Assembly (NCBI RefSeq): GCF_029937855.1
Contig: NZ_JAPYPC010000002.1
Coordinates: 1 to 64,000 of the forward strand
Length of the DNA: 64,000 nucleotides
Source: Christiangramia sp.
Lineage (GTDB): Bacteria > Bacteroidota > Bacteroidia > Flavobacteriales > Flavobacteriaceae
Reading direction: 5' to 3'
Part shown: piece by piece, positions 18,889-28,873 of the stretch
Layout: the number at the start of each line of letters is the position of its first letter
Numbering within the stretch: the first letter of the stretch is position 1
The notes under the pieces: model-generated
Seen by the model: only the letters and a program-made list of their open reading frames with translations
Told to the model about the DNA's origin: nothing
The model's database searches: none
Made by a program: the position numbers and the translations under genes

Positions 18889-20346
18889 CTAGAATTTTAT
18901 TTTAAAAGTAGTACCAATATCTATGGTACTGCTTACAGATATTGCCCCTCCAAGGGCTTCTACCTGATTTTTGGTTATAAATAAACCAATTCCTTTTGCC
19001 TCAGGATTACTTTGATGAAATGTTTTATACATTCCAAACATTTTATCACCGTATTCATCGAGGTCAATACCCATTCCGTTGTCGCTAACTTCTAAATACT
19101 CTTTATCGTTTTCGACATAGGTCTGGATAAAAATGACTGGTTTACGTCCCGGTTGTCTATACCGGATTGCATTCGTGATTAAATTTAGTAAAATACTTTC
19201 AAGATACTCAGGTATATAACGAATTTCTTTCAAATCCTGAAATTCAGCGACGATTTTTGCATTTTCTCGATTAATAAGAGAGGAAATAGAAGCTAAAACG
19301 ATTTCCAACGCCTCTTCAAATCTAATCGTTACTTTCTCTTTGCGTAAAGAAGTTTGAATACTAACAATATCATTTAATCTTGAAATGGCCGAATCCAGGT
19401 TTCCTGCAACGTCTTCCACATTTGCCAAAAGGTCTAGTTTATCCCGATCTGTTTTAGATTCCCGTAATAGTTCAACAATGAGGCTAAGATTGCTACTATG
19501 AGATCTCAAATGATGGGAAACAATATGAGCAAAATTAAAAAGCCTGGAATTTTGCGTGGCAATTATATCCAATGCATTCTGTAGGTTAAGCTCATTGCTT
19601 TTATTTTCATCAATATTCTGAAGAACGCCTCGAATTCCTATCACCGTCTGTTCATTGTTATAAACAGGTTTCCCCGTCAATCTTACCCAGAACTCACGGT
19701 TCTGGAATGAGACCATTTTAAGTTCCAGTTTAAACGGAATTCCAAAATTTTCACATTTGTCAAAAGCATTCCGCATCCTGTTATGATGCTCTTCGGCGTA
19801 GAATTGCATACGATCTTCGTATGCCGGCTGGAAATCCCGGGGACAATCGATAATTTTTTTGGATACATCATCCCAATAGATGTTCTTGTTCACCGTATCT
19901 ACATACCAGCCTCCGGTGGAGGTCATTTCTGCCGTTTCACGATAGTAAAAGAAGTTTTCTTCAATCGTGTACTGGTCTCTTTTATTCTGATGAATATTTA
20001 CAAACAGTAGGACTGCCGTTTCCTTAAATTCCCTTTCGGTTTTACTTTTTTGATTTTTACATTCGAACCAGCGGTATTTACCATTATCCAGTCTCAGTTT
20101 TATTTCAAAACTAAAAGGCTCGTCCTCTTTAATCAGTTTTTCAAAATGAATACGGAAATCGTAGCGATAATCGGGATGAAGGATATGATTGATAAAGAAT
20201 TCAAATCTATCTTCTTCAATTTCTGGTTTCCCGACCAGAAAGTTGAAATGTTCAGACCATGATATCTCTTTAGAAAAAAGGTTTATTTTCCAATAAGCGA
20301 TATCAAAATCTTCCAGTATGCTGTTTAACTGCAGATCGCTAAGCAT
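18889..20346 (-). CDS. PAS-domain sensor histidine kinase, cytosolic
   Basis: 485 residues without a membrane segment. Two PAS-like regions with PAC motifs (about 1-110 and 130-262, each with a W.E or WVR.TG type PAC end) precede a DHp helix with the H-box NFAHIVSHHLRSHSSNL near residue 275. The HATPase domain shows LITNAIRYR (N-box), SDNGMGIDL (G1) and GIGLFITKNQVEALGG (G2). The signal is unknown; PAS suggests an intracellular redox, light or ligand cue. Operon with the CheY-like protein. Confidence 0.92.
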   Translation of the reverse strand: MLSDLQLNSILEDFDIAYWKINLFSKEISWSEHFNFLVGKPEIEEDRFEFFINHILHPDYRYDFRIHFEKLIKEDEPFSFEIKLRLDNGKYRWFECKNQKSKTEREFKETAVLLFVNIHQNKRDQYTIEENFFYYRETAEMTSTGGWYVDTVNKNIYWDDVSKKIIDCPRDFQPAYEDRMQFYAEEHHNRMRNAFDKCENFGIPFKLELKMVSFQNREFWVRLTGKPVYNNEQTVIGIRGVLQNIDENKSNELNLQNALDIIATQNSRLFNFAHIVSHHLRSHSSNLSLIVELLRESKTDRDKLDLLANVEDVAGNLDSAISRLNDIVSIQTSLRKEKVTIRFEEALEIVLASISSLINRENAKIVAEFQDLKEIRYIPEYLESILLNLITNAIRYRQPGRKPVIFIQTYVENDKEYLEVSDNGMGIDLDEYGDKMFGMYKTFHQSNPEAKGIGLFITKNQVEALGGAISVSSTIDIGTTFKIKF

Positions 20347-20393
20347 TCAAGTCAATTGGGTAGGTTAAAATTAATATTTAAATTATACCAAAG

Positions 20394-20401
20394 CAAAATT
20401 A
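20394..20401 (-). promoter_or_regulatory. Candidate -7 box for the sensor kinase operon
   Basis: The minus strand reads TAATTTTG, matching TAnnTTTG, about 47 nt upstream of the kinase ATG and overlapping the end of the preceding gene. No TTG partner was found. Confidence 0.35.
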
Positions 20402-20971
20402 TTTAGCCCTGAATTCGTATACCTTATTTGGTGTTACACAATAATCTAATGGGATATCACTGCTGAAAACTTTTTTAATCTCCTTTACAGGTTCAAAAAA
20501 TGACAGCCCGATTTTCACAATATTTGGTTTGCACTGCGCTAAAAATCTATCATAAAAGCCTTTGCCATACCCTACCCTATGTCCATTTTTATCAAAAGCG
20601 AGCAAGGGTATAAAGACCACATCGAGTAACTCAGAATTAATCTGAATTCCTCCCTGTGGTTCGGGAATGTTCCATCTGTTCTTCCTGATAACTGTTTGGT
20701 CAGTGAGCAAAAAATGGGTCATTTCTCCCGTTTCAGCATTAGATTTAGGAATGATTACATCTTTATCTTTCCCCTGTAAAATATGTAATAAAAATTCAGT
20801 ATCAACTTCTTTTTGTTCGGCGATACTTAAAAAAACATGATAATACCGAAAATCCCAAATGGGTAATTCCAGTGATTTATTGGCAATTTGTAGACTTAAG
20901 TGTTCAATCTCATCCGCCTTTAGTTCTATTCTAAGTTTTTTGTACTTCTTTCTTAGTTCATCCTTGTTCAT
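20399..20971 (-). CDS. 5-formyltetrahydrofolate cyclo-ligase
   Basis: ATP-dependent conversion of 5-formyl-THF to 5,10-methenyl-THF, part of folate one-carbon metabolism. The family motif GYGKGFYDRFL lies near residues 136-146. The N-terminal KDELRKKYKKLR and ATP-site segment RWNIPEPQGG are typical. Its 190 residues are the standard length. Its start overlaps the end of the upstream desuccinylase-like gene by 14 bp, so the two are translationally coupled. Confidence 0.93.
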   Translation of the reverse strand: MNKDELRKKYKKLRIELKADEIEHLSLQIANKSLELPIWDFRYYHVFLSIAEQKEVDTEFLLHILQGKDKDVIIPKSNAETGEMTHFLLTDQTVIRKNRWNIPEPQGGIQINSELLDVVFIPLLAFDKNGHRVGYGKGFYDRFLAQCKPNIVKIGLSFFEPVKEIKKVFSSDIPLDYCVTPNKVYEFRAK

Positions 20972-21953
20972 GTTCCTCTGTTTTGGGTTGCATCGAAATA
21001 TGAAAAATCGCGTCGCCCTGATAAACTATGGGCGATTCATTGATATTAATAACATAACCTTCGCTATTGGACTTTATTTTATGTCTGAATTTTCCGTAAG
21101 GATCAGTAATAGTAGCGATATATTCGCCTTTTTCAACGTGTTTTCCGCAGGGGATCTTTACATGTAGGAGCCCACTGTATTTTGCCCGAAGCCAGGAACT
21201 ATTTTCAATTAAAACGGTCTCTTTTTTAACATCTGGATATTCAAACTTTGAAGCGAGCATATCTAAATGACTTAAGATCCTCATGGCGCCTTCAACGCCA
21301 TATTTTGCGATATCTTTATTGCTGTCTAAAGATTTTCCTCCTTCAAAAAGGAGTACTGGAATTCCTAATTTTGAACAGGTTTCCCGGTATGATTTGATAA
21401 TAGTTTTGGAATGAATAGTAAAAGGGGCGTTAAAAATCCGTGCATATTTAATGCTTTGTTCATCTCCTTTTTTAACACGTATTTGTGGAGCATTGAATCT
21501 TGCGGCACCGCCTGTATGAAAATCAAGACAAAAATCTGCTATGGGTAATATTTTCTTTACAAACTGGTAGGCAAACCTACTGGCCAGGGAGCCGTTCTTA
21601 CTACCGGGAAAGACACGGTTTAGGTCCCTACCGTCCGGAAATTCACGTGCCATATTCAGGAAGCCAAAAATGTTTACAATGGGGATGCAAATAATGGTGC
21701 CTATTTGAGGTTTATTGATCCCTTTTGAAATAATTTGCCTAACAATTTCAACACCGTTTATCTCATCTCCATGGATTCCGGCAGTAAGTAGCACCACCGG
21801 GCCAGGTTTTTTAGAACGTTCAATAATAACCGGAACTTCCACTGATGTGGTGGTATAAAGCTTAGCCATATTGAAATTGATGGTCGCGCTCTTACCGGGA
21901 AGCACTTTTTCACCTAAAATTTCAAGAACGTTGTTCTTGTCTATACGAGGCAT
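20958..21953 (-). CDS. Succinylglutamate desuccinylase/aspartoacylase family zinc hydrolase
   Basis: M14-like zinc carboxypeptidase fold, 331 residues. Zinc ligands His and Glu in LTAGIHGDEINGVEIV (near residues 55-70), further His in DFHTGG, and the catalytic Glu in VLLFEGG. The C-terminal part (about 240-320) is a biotinyl-lipoyl-like beta barrel (GLLHVKIPCGKHVEKGEYIA). It lies 3 bp after rimK, forming a triad with rimK and a retropepsin-like protease. In this setting it may trim an amide-linked amino acid such as glutamate; substrate is not established. Confidence 0.88.
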   Translation of the reverse strand: MPRIDKNNVLEILGEKVLPGKSATINFNMAKLYTTTSVEVPVIIERSKKPGPVVLLTAGIHGDEINGVEIVRQIISKGINKPQIGTIICIPIVNIFGFLNMAREFPDGRDLNRVFPGSKNGSLASRFAYQFVKKILPIADFCLDFHTGGAARFNAPQIRVKKGDEQSIKYARIFNAPFTIHSKTIIKSYRETCSKLGIPVLLFEGGKSLDSNKDIAKYGVEGAMRILSHLDMLASKFEYPDVKKETVLIENSSWLRAKYSGLLHVKIPCGKHVEKGEYIATITDPYGKFRHKIKSNSEGYVININESPIVYQGDAIFHISMQPKTEEHEQG

Positions 21954-21956
21954 ATA

Positions 21957-22829
21957 CTATACGTTTCTTTCTATATATCTAATAATGGTTTTTGCAATAT
22001 CTTTTCCTGTTGCTGCTTCAATCCCTTCAAGTCCCGGTGAGCTGTTCACCTCGAGGATCAGAGGCCCGCGGCTACTTTGCAACATATCTACACCCGCAAC
22101 TCCTAAAGCCATTGCTTTGGCGGCTTTTATGGCGGCATTTTCCTCTTCATCGGTCAGCTGGATTACTGTAGCAGATCCACCTCTGTGCAAATTAGACCTG
22201 AATTCGCCCTCTTTTCCCTGTCTTTTCATAGCTCCAACTACCTGGCCATCTACCACGAAAGCCCGTATATCTGCGCCACCTGCTTCCTTGATGAATTCCT
22301 GAACGATCACTCTTGCCTGCAACCCGTTAAAAGCTTCAATAACAGATTCAGCAGCATTTTGAGTTTCAGCCAGTACCACACCAAGTCCCTGGGTTCCTTC
22401 CAGTAATTTTATTATTACCGGTGCACCTCCAACATGTTCGAGGATTTCCGTTACATCTTTAGAATAATTTGTAAAAACGGTTTTTGGTAATCCCAGCCTT
22501 GCACGGGAAAGAATTTGAAGACTTCTTAATTTATCCCGACTTCTTACCAGCGCCTGGGATTCTGTAGTAGTAAAAGTACCCATCATTTCAAATTGCCTTA
22601 CTACCGCAGTTCCGTAGAAAGTGACCGAAGCTCCGATCCTGGGAATTACCGCATCTGTATCTTCAAGAAAATGATTTTTGTAGTATATAGTAGGTTTTTT
22701 CTTTTCAATTATAAGATCACATTTAACGGGATCTATTACTTCTACTTCATGGTTCCTTTTTTTCGCCGCTCCTACTAGCCTACTGGTGGAATACAATCTA
22801 GGATTTCTTGATAGAATTCTTATCTTCAT
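21957..22829 (-). CDS. rimK: RimK-type ATP-grasp glutamate ligase
   Basis: Adds glutamate residues to the C-terminus of ribosomal protein S6 in E. coli; the partner here is inferred. 290 residues in the standard order: N-terminal domain ([19 protein letters not shown]), ATP-grasp core ([18 protein letters not shown] near 135, [20 protein letters not shown] near 175), and the Mg-binding end [19 protein letters not shown]. The start codon lies inside the end of the protease gene upstream (32-bp overlap), so expression is coupled. Confidence 0.92.
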   Translation of the reverse strand: MKIRILSRNPRLYSTSRLVGAAKKRNHEVEVIDPVKCDLIIEKKKPTIYYKNHFLEDTDAVIPRIGASVTFYGTAVVRQFEMMGTFTTTESQALVRSRDKLRSLQILSRARLGLPKTVFTNYSKDVTEILEHVGGAPVIIKLLEGTQGLGVVLAETQNAAESVIEAFNGLQARVIVQEFIKEAGGADIRAFVVDGQVVGAMKRQGKEGEFRSNLHRGGSATVIQLTDEEENAAIKAAKAMALGVAGVDMLQSSRGPLILEVNSSPGLEGIEAATGKDIAKTIIRYIERNV

Positions 22830-23250
22830 CTAACTTCTGATTAAAAGACACATCAATAAGCTCAGTGTCTACTATGAATTTTTTGGTTAAAAACTTTCTT
22901 CCGATCAAAACCGGATACCTCATCTCCTGTCTATCTGAAAGGGAAAGCGATATTTTAAATATTTTGTTGAACAATTTGATATTGGATTGCACCATATATC
23001 TTTTCTGGATCATACCATTACTGCTTCGTACAAAGACCACGTCGAAATCTTTGAACACAAACTTTTTGTTGTTATATAAAGGATGTTCTTCATCTAGAAA
23101 GGTACAATGAATAATATTATCTTTCTCAATAATGTTTTCACAGTGAATAGATGAAGTGTAAGCTCCGGTATCGATTTTTACTGCAATATCGTTGAGGTGT
23201 AAAGCCGGAAAGTCTGCTTTATCAAACCTGCCAATTACGATTTTCTCCAT
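22798..23250 (-). CDS. Retropepsin-like putative ATP-dependent zinc protease (RimB-like)
   Basis: Small protein (150 residues) of the family often annotated as ATP-dependent zinc protease, related in fold to retropepsins. The catalytic-type motif [14 protein letters not shown] is near residue 26, and a second conserved block is [20 protein letters not shown]. Homologues sit beside RimK in many bacteria, and a RimB protein is known as part of a rimABK system in Pseudomonas. It is probably concerned with processing or control of RimK or its products. First gene of the minus-strand operon. Confidence 0.85.
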   Translation of the reverse strand: MEKIVIGRFDKADFPALHLNDIAVKIDTGAYTSSIHCENIIEKDNIIHCTFLDEEHPLYNNKKFVFKDFDVVFVRSSNGMIQKRYMVQSNIKLFNKIFKISLSLSDRQEMRYPVLIGRKFLTKKFIVDTELIDVSFNQKLDEDKNSIKKS

Positions 23251-23391
23251 ATTGCAATATACTAAAAAGCCATATAATTAAAGGATTTGCAAAGTAAAGC
23301 AAAGATTAAGCATTTATTTAAATTTCAGGAGGCTTAACTAAATTTTTTCCATAGCAGCCTTAAAAAATTTATGTGGATCTTATTTATGTTT

Positions 23392-23399
23392 TAAATTTG
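23392..23399 (+). promoter_or_regulatory. Candidate -7 box for uvrC, nearly leaderless
   Basis: TAAATTTG matches TAnnTTTG and ends only 5 nt before the uvrC ATG. A transcript from it would start at or next to the start codon. No TTG was found at the usual spacing, so this is tentative. The mfd gene shows the same 5-nt arrangement. Confidence 0.4.
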
Positions 23400-23404
23400 A
23401 GGTA

Positions 23405-25198
23405 ATGGAAAAACCTGCGCTGGAAGTTCAGTTAAAGACATTACCCAATAACCCGGGGGTATATCAATATTTTGATAAGAACGGCAAGATCTTATATGTG
23501 GGGAAGGCAAAAAACCTCAAAAAAAGGGTTGCTTCCTATTTTAATAAGAAACATGACAGCCATCGCATAGGTGTTATGGTGAAGAAGATCCACGAGATCA
23601 AACATATTGTGGTAGCTTCTGAAACAGATGCGCTTCTGCTTGAGAATAACCTGATAAAAAAGCATCAGCCGCGTTTTAATGTGATGCTGAAGGATGATAA
23701 AACCTATCCCTGGATCTGTATTAAAAATGAACGATTTCCCCGAGTTTTTCCTACGCGCAGGATAATTAAAGATGGCAGTGAATATTACGGGCCTTTTACC
23801 AGCTTTAAAACGGTAAATACCTTATTAGATCTCATTAAAGGGCTTTACAAACTTAGAACCTGCAATTATGATCTTGCCGAAGAAAAAATAGAAAACGGAA
23901 AATATAAAGTTTGCCTGGAATATCATTTAGGCAATTGCCTTGGTCCCTGCGAAGGATTTCAGGAGGAAGAAGAATATAATAACAATATTGAAGCAATTCG
24001 GCAGATCGTGAAAGGTAATTTCAAAGATTCCCTTCAGCGTTTTAGAAATCAGATGAAAGCGCATGCTGAAAAGATGGAGTTTGAAGATGCCCAGAGAATT
24101 AAAAATAAGATCGAGGTTCTGGAGAACTATCAGGCGAAATCTACTGTAGTTAACCCGAAAATAAGCAATGTAGACGTATTTTCTATTGTGAGCGACGAGG
24201 GTTATGGCTATGTAAATTTTCTTCAGTTGTCTCACGGTGCAATTATCAGGTCCCATACCATTGAAATGAAAAAGAAGCTTGATGAAACTGATCGGGAACT
24301 CTTAGAATTGGCCATTGTTGAAATAAGACAGCGCTTCAGTTCAAATTCAACTGAAATTTATGTTCCTTTTAAGGTAGAAGTTGGGGAAGAATTGAAAATT
24401 GTAGTGCCTAAACTGGGTGATAAGAAGAAGATCGTAGAATTATCCCAGCGAAATGCAAAATATTTCCGCCAGGAAAGGTTTAAACAGATGAAGATCGTAG
24501 ACCCGGACAGGCATGTAAACCGGGTGATGGCGCAGATGAAGGAAGATCTTAGATTGAGTGAAGAGCCAAGGCATATTGAATGCTTTGATAATTCAAATAT
24601 CCAGGGAAGCAATCCCGTAGCAGCCTGCGTGGTTTTTAAAAACGGGAAACCGAGTAAAAAGGATTATCGTAAATTTAATATCAAGACCGTAGAAGGGCCT
24701 AATGATTTTGCTTCTATGGAAGAAGTGGTTTTTAGAAGGTATCGCAGATTGCTGAATGAAGGAGAAGATCTGCCGCAGTTAATTATAGTGGATGGAGGCA
24801 AAGGCCAACTATCGAGTGGTGTTAAAGCCCTGGAAACCCTTGGCCTTAGAGGTAAAATTGCCATTATTGGAATCGCAAAACGCCTGGAAGAGATATTTTA
24901 TCCTGGGGATTCCATTCCGTTATATCTCGATAAAAAGTCTGAAACTTTGAAGATCATTCAACAATTGCGAAATGAAGCACATAGATTTGGGATTACTTTT
25001 CATCGCAATAAAAGAAGTAAAACTGCGCTTAATACAGAGTTGGAATCTATTCAGGGAATAGGGGAAAAAACTGTTGTGGAATTGTTGAAGCATTTTAGAT
25101 CGTTAAAACGGGTGAAAGAAGCTTCCCAGAAAGATCTGGCTGAGGTGGTTGGAGCTTCGAAGGCAGGAATCATTCATAATTATTATCATTCGGAATAG
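23405..25198 (+). CDS. uvrC: Excinuclease ABC subunit C
   Basis: Makes both incisions in nucleotide excision repair with UvrB. 597 residues. GIY-YIG nuclease domain at about 15-95 (NNPGVYQYFDKNGKILYVGK), a four-Cys region near 165-185 (CNYDL...CLEYHLGNCLGPC), the UVR domain at about 200-240, the RNase H-like nuclease domain (ECFDNSNIQGSNPVAACVVF near 397, LIIVDGGKGQ near 463), and helix-hairpin-helix motifs at the end (IQGIGEKTVVELLKHF). The stop codon directly abuts the next start. Confidence 0.97.
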   Translation: MEKPALEVQLKTLPNNPGVYQYFDKNGKILYVGKAKNLKKRVASYFNKKHDSHRIGVMVKKIHEIKHIVVASETDALLLENNLIKKHQPRFNVMLKDDKTYPWICIKNERFPRVFPTRRIIKDGSEYYGPFTSFKTVNTLLDLIKGLYKLRTCNYDLAEEKIENGKYKVCLEYHLGNCLGPCEGFQEEEEYNNNIEAIRQIVKGNFKDSLQRFRNQMKAHAEKMEFEDAQRIKNKIEVLENYQAKSTVVNPKISNVDVFSIVSDEGYGYVNFLQLSHGAIIRSHTIEMKKKLDETDRELLELAIVEIRQRFSSNSTEIYVPFKVEVGEELKIVVPKLGDKKKIVELSQRNAKYFRQERFKQMKIVDPDRHVNRVMAQMKEDLRLSEEPRHIECFDNSNIQGSNPVAACVVFKNGKPSKKDYRKFNIKTVEGPNDFASMEEVVFRRYRRLLNEGEDLPQLIIVDGGKGQLSSGVKALETLGLRGKIAIIGIAKRLEEIFYPGDSIPLYLDKKSETLKIIQQLRNEAHRFGITFHRNKRSKTALNTELESIQGIGEKTVVELLKHFRSLKRVKEASQKDLAEVVGASKAGIIHNYYHSE

Positions 25199-27427
25199 AT
25201 GCAGAGATTTTTAATCTTCTTGTTCTTTAGTATTTCACTGTTTGGGTATTGCCAGGAAAAAGGCGAGCCTAAGATAGGATTGGTGCTAAGTGGTGGTGGA
25301 GCTAAAGGCCTGGCCCATATCGGTGTTCTAAAGGTGCTGGAAGAAGAAGGGATTAAAATAGATTATATTGGCGGCACCAGTATGGGAGCCATTATTGGGG
25401 GCTTGTATGCTTCAGGTTATTCTGCCAAAGATCTGGATTCGATTTTTAGGGAAACAAATTTTAATATCTTAATTCAGGATAACCTTCCCAGAAGAGCTAA
25501 AACTTTCTACGAAAAGGAAGATTCTGAAAAATATGCCATCACCTTACCCTTCGATGACTTTGATATTTCTTTTCCTACCGGACTCTTCAAGGGTCAAAAT
25601 ATCTATAATTTAATGTCGCGGCTAACTATTCATGTAAGTGATGTGAATGATTTCAGCAATTTGCCAATCCCGTTTTTTTGCGTGGCCGCCAATGTAGAAA
25701 CAGGAGAGGCTGTGATCCTGGATGAGGGTTCGCTGGCCAAGGCAATTTCAGCAAGTGGAGCGATCCCAACACTTCTTAGTCCTGTTAAAATTGATGATCA
25801 GTTACTAACCGATGGAGGTGTGGCCAATAATTATCCGGTGGAAGAATTGAGAAGAAGGGGTGCAGACATAGTAATTGGTGTAGATGTGCAGGATAGTTTA
25901 GTGCAAAGGGAAAAACTTCAAAATGTATTTGAGATCATGTCTCAAATAAGCAATTTTCGTACGATCAACGATATGAAGGAAAAAATCCCGTTAACAAATG
26001 TGTATATCAGGCCGGACATTAGCTCTTTTTCAGTCATGTCTTTTGATAAGGGCAATGCGATCATAGATTCAGGAAGAGTGGCTGCCCTGAAAAAACTGGA
26101 AGATATTAAAAAACTTGCTTCTAAGGTTGGGAAAGAATATAAAAGGCCCGATTTAAAAAAGGTGGATACTTTTAATATTAGTGCCCTTACACTTCAGGGA
26201 AATAATACCTATCCAAGGGCTTACGTACAGGGGAAACTGAAATTGGATTATGAGGAGCCTTATGATTTTGAAGATCTGAATATTGGACTTAACAACCTTT
26301 CTGCAACAGGTAACTTTGATAGGATAAATTATCAGTTGATCCCCGAAGATGAAGAGGGGAATTACCTACTGGCGATGCAAATAGAAGAAAGCGAAAATAA
26401 AATGCTTTTAAGACTGGGTTTGCATTACGACGAATTGTACAAAAGCGGGGCTCTCGTAAACCTTACCAGGAAAAGTTTACTTTTTACAAATGATGTAGCT
26501 TCTTTAGATTTAATTGTAGGTGATAACCTCCGGTATAATTTCAATTACTATCTGGATAAAGGTTTTTATTGGAGCATCGGTTTAAATTCAAGATATAATA
26601 CTTTTGATAAGAACATAGACCTGAATGCCATACGGGATGTACAGGCGCCAGAGGAGTTTGAAACCATAAGGGAATTAGGGGTGAATTTTAAGGATTTCAC
26701 CAATCAGTTTTATGTAGAAACGCTTTTTCAGCAGGTTTTTTCCATAGGTGCTGGGATAGAGCATAAATACCTGAAATTAAGTAGCAGGACTTTTAATGAT
26801 GAAAGTAATACCAATAGCGACTTTATTTTTGATAATAGCCATTACGGAAGCGTTTTTGGATATTTAAAATTTGATTCTTACGACAATAAATATTTTCCGA
26901 CCAAAGGCTTAAGTTTTACGGGAGATTTCCATCTATACCTATACTCTTCAGATTTCAACAATAATTTTTCTGAATTTTCCATTGCCAAGGGGGCGATTGG
27001 ATATGCGGTGACGCCCTTCAATAAGTTTACCACGCGCCTTTCTACAGAAACAGGATTTAAAATTGGGAATGACGGCACTGAAATTCTGGATTTCTTTTTG
27101 GGTGGATATGGGAATGATTTCATCAATAATATCAAGCCTTTTTATGGCTATGATTTCTTAGGTCTTTCCGGAGATAGTTATATCAAAGCATTGCTGGAAT
27201 TTGATTATGAAATATTCCGAAAAAACCACCTTATTGCCAGTGCTAATATTGCCAATGTGGAAGACCGGCTCTATACCACTGGAAACTGGCTTAGCGCACC
27301 AGATTTTACCGGTTATGCCCTGGGCTATGGGATAGACACTTTTATGGGGCCGCTGGAGGCTAAATATTCTTATTCTCCTGAAATTAGAGAAAGCTACTGG
27401 TTTTTTAGTCTTGGATTCTGGTTTTGA
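25199..27427 (+). CDS. Patatin-like phospholipase with C-terminal POTRA and outer-membrane barrel
   Basis: Signal peptide (FLFFSISLFGYC before Gln), then a patatin domain at about 25-310: oxyanion loop LSGGGAKGLAHIGVL, nucleophile Ser in GTSMGAIIG, catalytic Asp in LLTDGGVANNYP. A POTRA-like domain (about 325-400) and a BamA-type 16-strand barrel follow, ending SLGFWF. This is the PlpD-like type V-d autotransporter/RssA class seen in Gram-negative bacteria, but with a barrel ending typical of Bacteroidota. Its ATG directly follows the uvrC stop. Confidence 0.9.
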   Translation: MQRFLIFLFFSISLFGYCQEKGEPKIGLVLSGGGAKGLAHIGVLKVLEEEGIKIDYIGGTSMGAIIGGLYASGYSAKDLDSIFRETNFNILIQDNLPRRAKTFYEKEDSEKYAITLPFDDFDISFPTGLFKGQNIYNLMSRLTIHVSDVNDFSNLPIPFFCVAANVETGEAVILDEGSLAKAISASGAIPTLLSPVKIDDQLLTDGGVANNYPVEELRRRGADIVIGVDVQDSLVQREKLQNVFEIMSQISNFRTINDMKEKIPLTNVYIRPDISSFSVMSFDKGNAIIDSGRVAALKKLEDIKKLASKVGKEYKRPDLKKVDTFNISALTLQGNNTYPRAYVQGKLKLDYEEPYDFEDLNIGLNNLSATGNFDRINYQLIPEDEEGNYLLAMQIEESENKMLLRLGLHYDELYKSGALVNLTRKSLLFTNDVASLDLIVGDNLRYNFNYYLDKGFYWSIGLNSRYNTFDKNIDLNAIRDVQAPEEFETIRELGVNFKDFTNQFYVETLFQQVFSIGAGIEHKYLKLSSRTFNDESNTNSDFIFDNSHYGSVFGYLKFDSYDNKYFPTKGLSFTGDFHLYLYSSDFNNNFSEFSIAKGAIGYAVTPFNKFTTRLSTETGFKIGNDGTEILDFFLGGYGNDFINNIKPFYGYDFLGLSGDSYIKALLEFDYEIFRKNHLIASANIANVEDRLYTTGNWLSAPDFTGYALGYGIDTFMGPLEAKYSYSPEIRESYWFFSLGFWF

Positions 27428-27489
27428 GATAGATTTCTTAAGCTCAATATTTTATAGTTTCTAAGCTTGTTTTTAGACTAGATTTAAGA

Positions 27490-27517
27490 TTGTTTCGTCA
27501 AATTTTAATGATATTTG
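27490..27517 (+). promoter_or_regulatory. Candidate promoter for hmgA
   Basis: TTG, 17 nt, then GATATTTG (7 of 8 matches to TAnnTTTG). It would give a 5' leader of about 75 nt before hmgA. The imperfect -7 box makes this a weak call. Confidence 0.3.
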
Positions 27518-27598
27518 TATAAATCGAAATATAATGTCGATTTCATCCTGATATTTTAAGGATTCGTTAATTTTAAGCCGATTTAAAAACGTTTTATT

Positions 27599-28771
27599 AT
27601 GCCTTTTTATCATAAACTGGGTAAAATTCCACCTAAGCGCCATACGATTTTCAGAAAACCCGATGGCAGCCTTTATTATGAGCAATTATTCGGAACGATT
27701 GGTTTTGACGGAATGTCTTCTAATCTATATCACGAACATCGCCCTACTCAGGTTAAGGAAATCAAAGGGAGCTATGACGTAACTCCCAAAATAGCAGTAG
27801 ATAATAATCTTAAATCCTATAGATTCAAAGGCTTTCAAATTACTCCACATCCAGATTATTTAAAAAGTAGAAAGCCGGTTTTAACTAATTCAGATTGCGA
27901 TATTATCCTGGCTTCCCCGCAGGGTTCTACAGAAGATTATTTCTATAAGAATTCTGATGCAGATGAGCTGATCTTTATCCATAAGGGAACAGGAAAATTA
28001 AGGACTCATTTGGGTAATTTAGATTTTAAATATGGCGATTATCTGTTAATACCAAGAGGAACTATTTATAAACTTGATTTTGATGATGAAGATAACCGTC
28101 TTTTCATTGTTGAATCCAGAAGGCCAATTTATACGCCAAAAAGATATAGAAACTGGTTTGGTCAGCTACTCGAGCATTCTCCCTTTTGTGAAAGGGATCT
28201 TAGACAACCTCATGAGCTGGAAACTAATGATGAAAAAGGAGATTTTCTTATAAAGATCAAGAAACAGGGAAAAATATTCGATATGGTATATGCCACCCAT
28301 CCATTTGATGTGGTTGGATATGACGGTTATAATTACCCCTATGCATTCTCTATTCATGATTTCGAGCCTATTACAGGTAGAATTCATCAACCGCCACCGG
28401 TGCATCAAACTTTCGAAACCGATGCTTTCGTAGTTTGTAGTTTTTGCCCGAGAAAATATGATTACCACCCGAAAAGTATTCCTGCGCCCTATAGCCATAG
28501 TAATATAGACAGTGATGAGGTGTTGTATTATGTAGATGGAGATTTTATGAGCAGGAATGATATTGAAGCCGGGCATATTTCGTTGCACCCGGCAGGTATT
28601 CCTCATGGTCCGCATCCGGGAGCAGTTGAGCGTAGTATAGGTCAGGTAGAAACTGAAGAGCTGGCGGTGATGGTAGATACCTTTAAGCCTTTGAAGCTTA
28701 CAGAAGACGCGATGGAAATAGCAGATGAAACCTACCATACGTCATGGTTAGAAGATGGACATGATCATTAA
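27599..28771 (+). CDS. hmgA: Homogentisate 1,2-dioxygenase
   Basis: Opens the homogentisate ring in tyrosine and phenylalanine breakdown, giving maleylacetoacetate. Cupin-fold Fe(II) enzyme. Iron-site segments near the C-terminus: PPPVHQTFE, SDEVLYYVDGDFMSR and HPAGIPHGPHPG supply His, Glu and His. At 390 residues it is shorter than the 430-445 of animal and proteobacterial enzymes, as is usual in Bacteroidota. hppD, the preceding pathway step, follows 102 bp downstream on the same strand. Confidence 0.93.
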   Translation: MPFYHKLGKIPPKRHTIFRKPDGSLYYEQLFGTIGFDGMSSNLYHEHRPTQVKEIKGSYDVTPKIAVDNNLKSYRFKGFQITPHPDYLKSRKPVLTNSDCDIILASPQGSTEDYFYKNSDADELIFIHKGTGKLRTHLGNLDFKYGDYLLIPRGTIYKLDFDDEDNRLFIVESRRPIYTPKRYRNWFGQLLEHSPFCERDLRQPHELETNDEKGDFLIKIKKQGKIFDMVYATHPFDVVGYDGYNYPYAFSIHDFEPITGRIHQPPPVHQTFETDAFVVCSFCPRKYDYHPKSIPAPYSHSNIDSDEVLYYVDGDFMSRNDIEAGHISLHPAGIPHGPHPGAVERSIGQVETEELAVMVDTFKPLKLTEDAMEIADETYHTSWLEDGHDH

Positions 28772-28873
28772 GATGAAAGAAGATTTATCAGCACAGGATA
28801 GAGCGATGTGGTAAAATTCTGAGTTCAAACTTCAGTTTTTTAAAATATCAATAATCCAAAAAAATAAAATAAA

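Noticed and set aside
22798-22829. Overlap of the protease gene and rimK as a sign of frameshift
   Set aside because: Both proteins have full family length and normal ends, so the overlap is true coupling, not a broken fusion.
28166-28738. 190-codon open frame on the minus strand
   Set aside because: It is entirely antisense to hmgA, with a composition unlike real proteins (no domain), and so is a shadow frame.
28773-28814. Short frame (13 codons, MKEDLSAQDRAMW) between hmgA and hppD
   Set aside because: Too short to support as a gene, and no similarity or leader-peptide logic (no aromatic-residue run or attenuator) was found.
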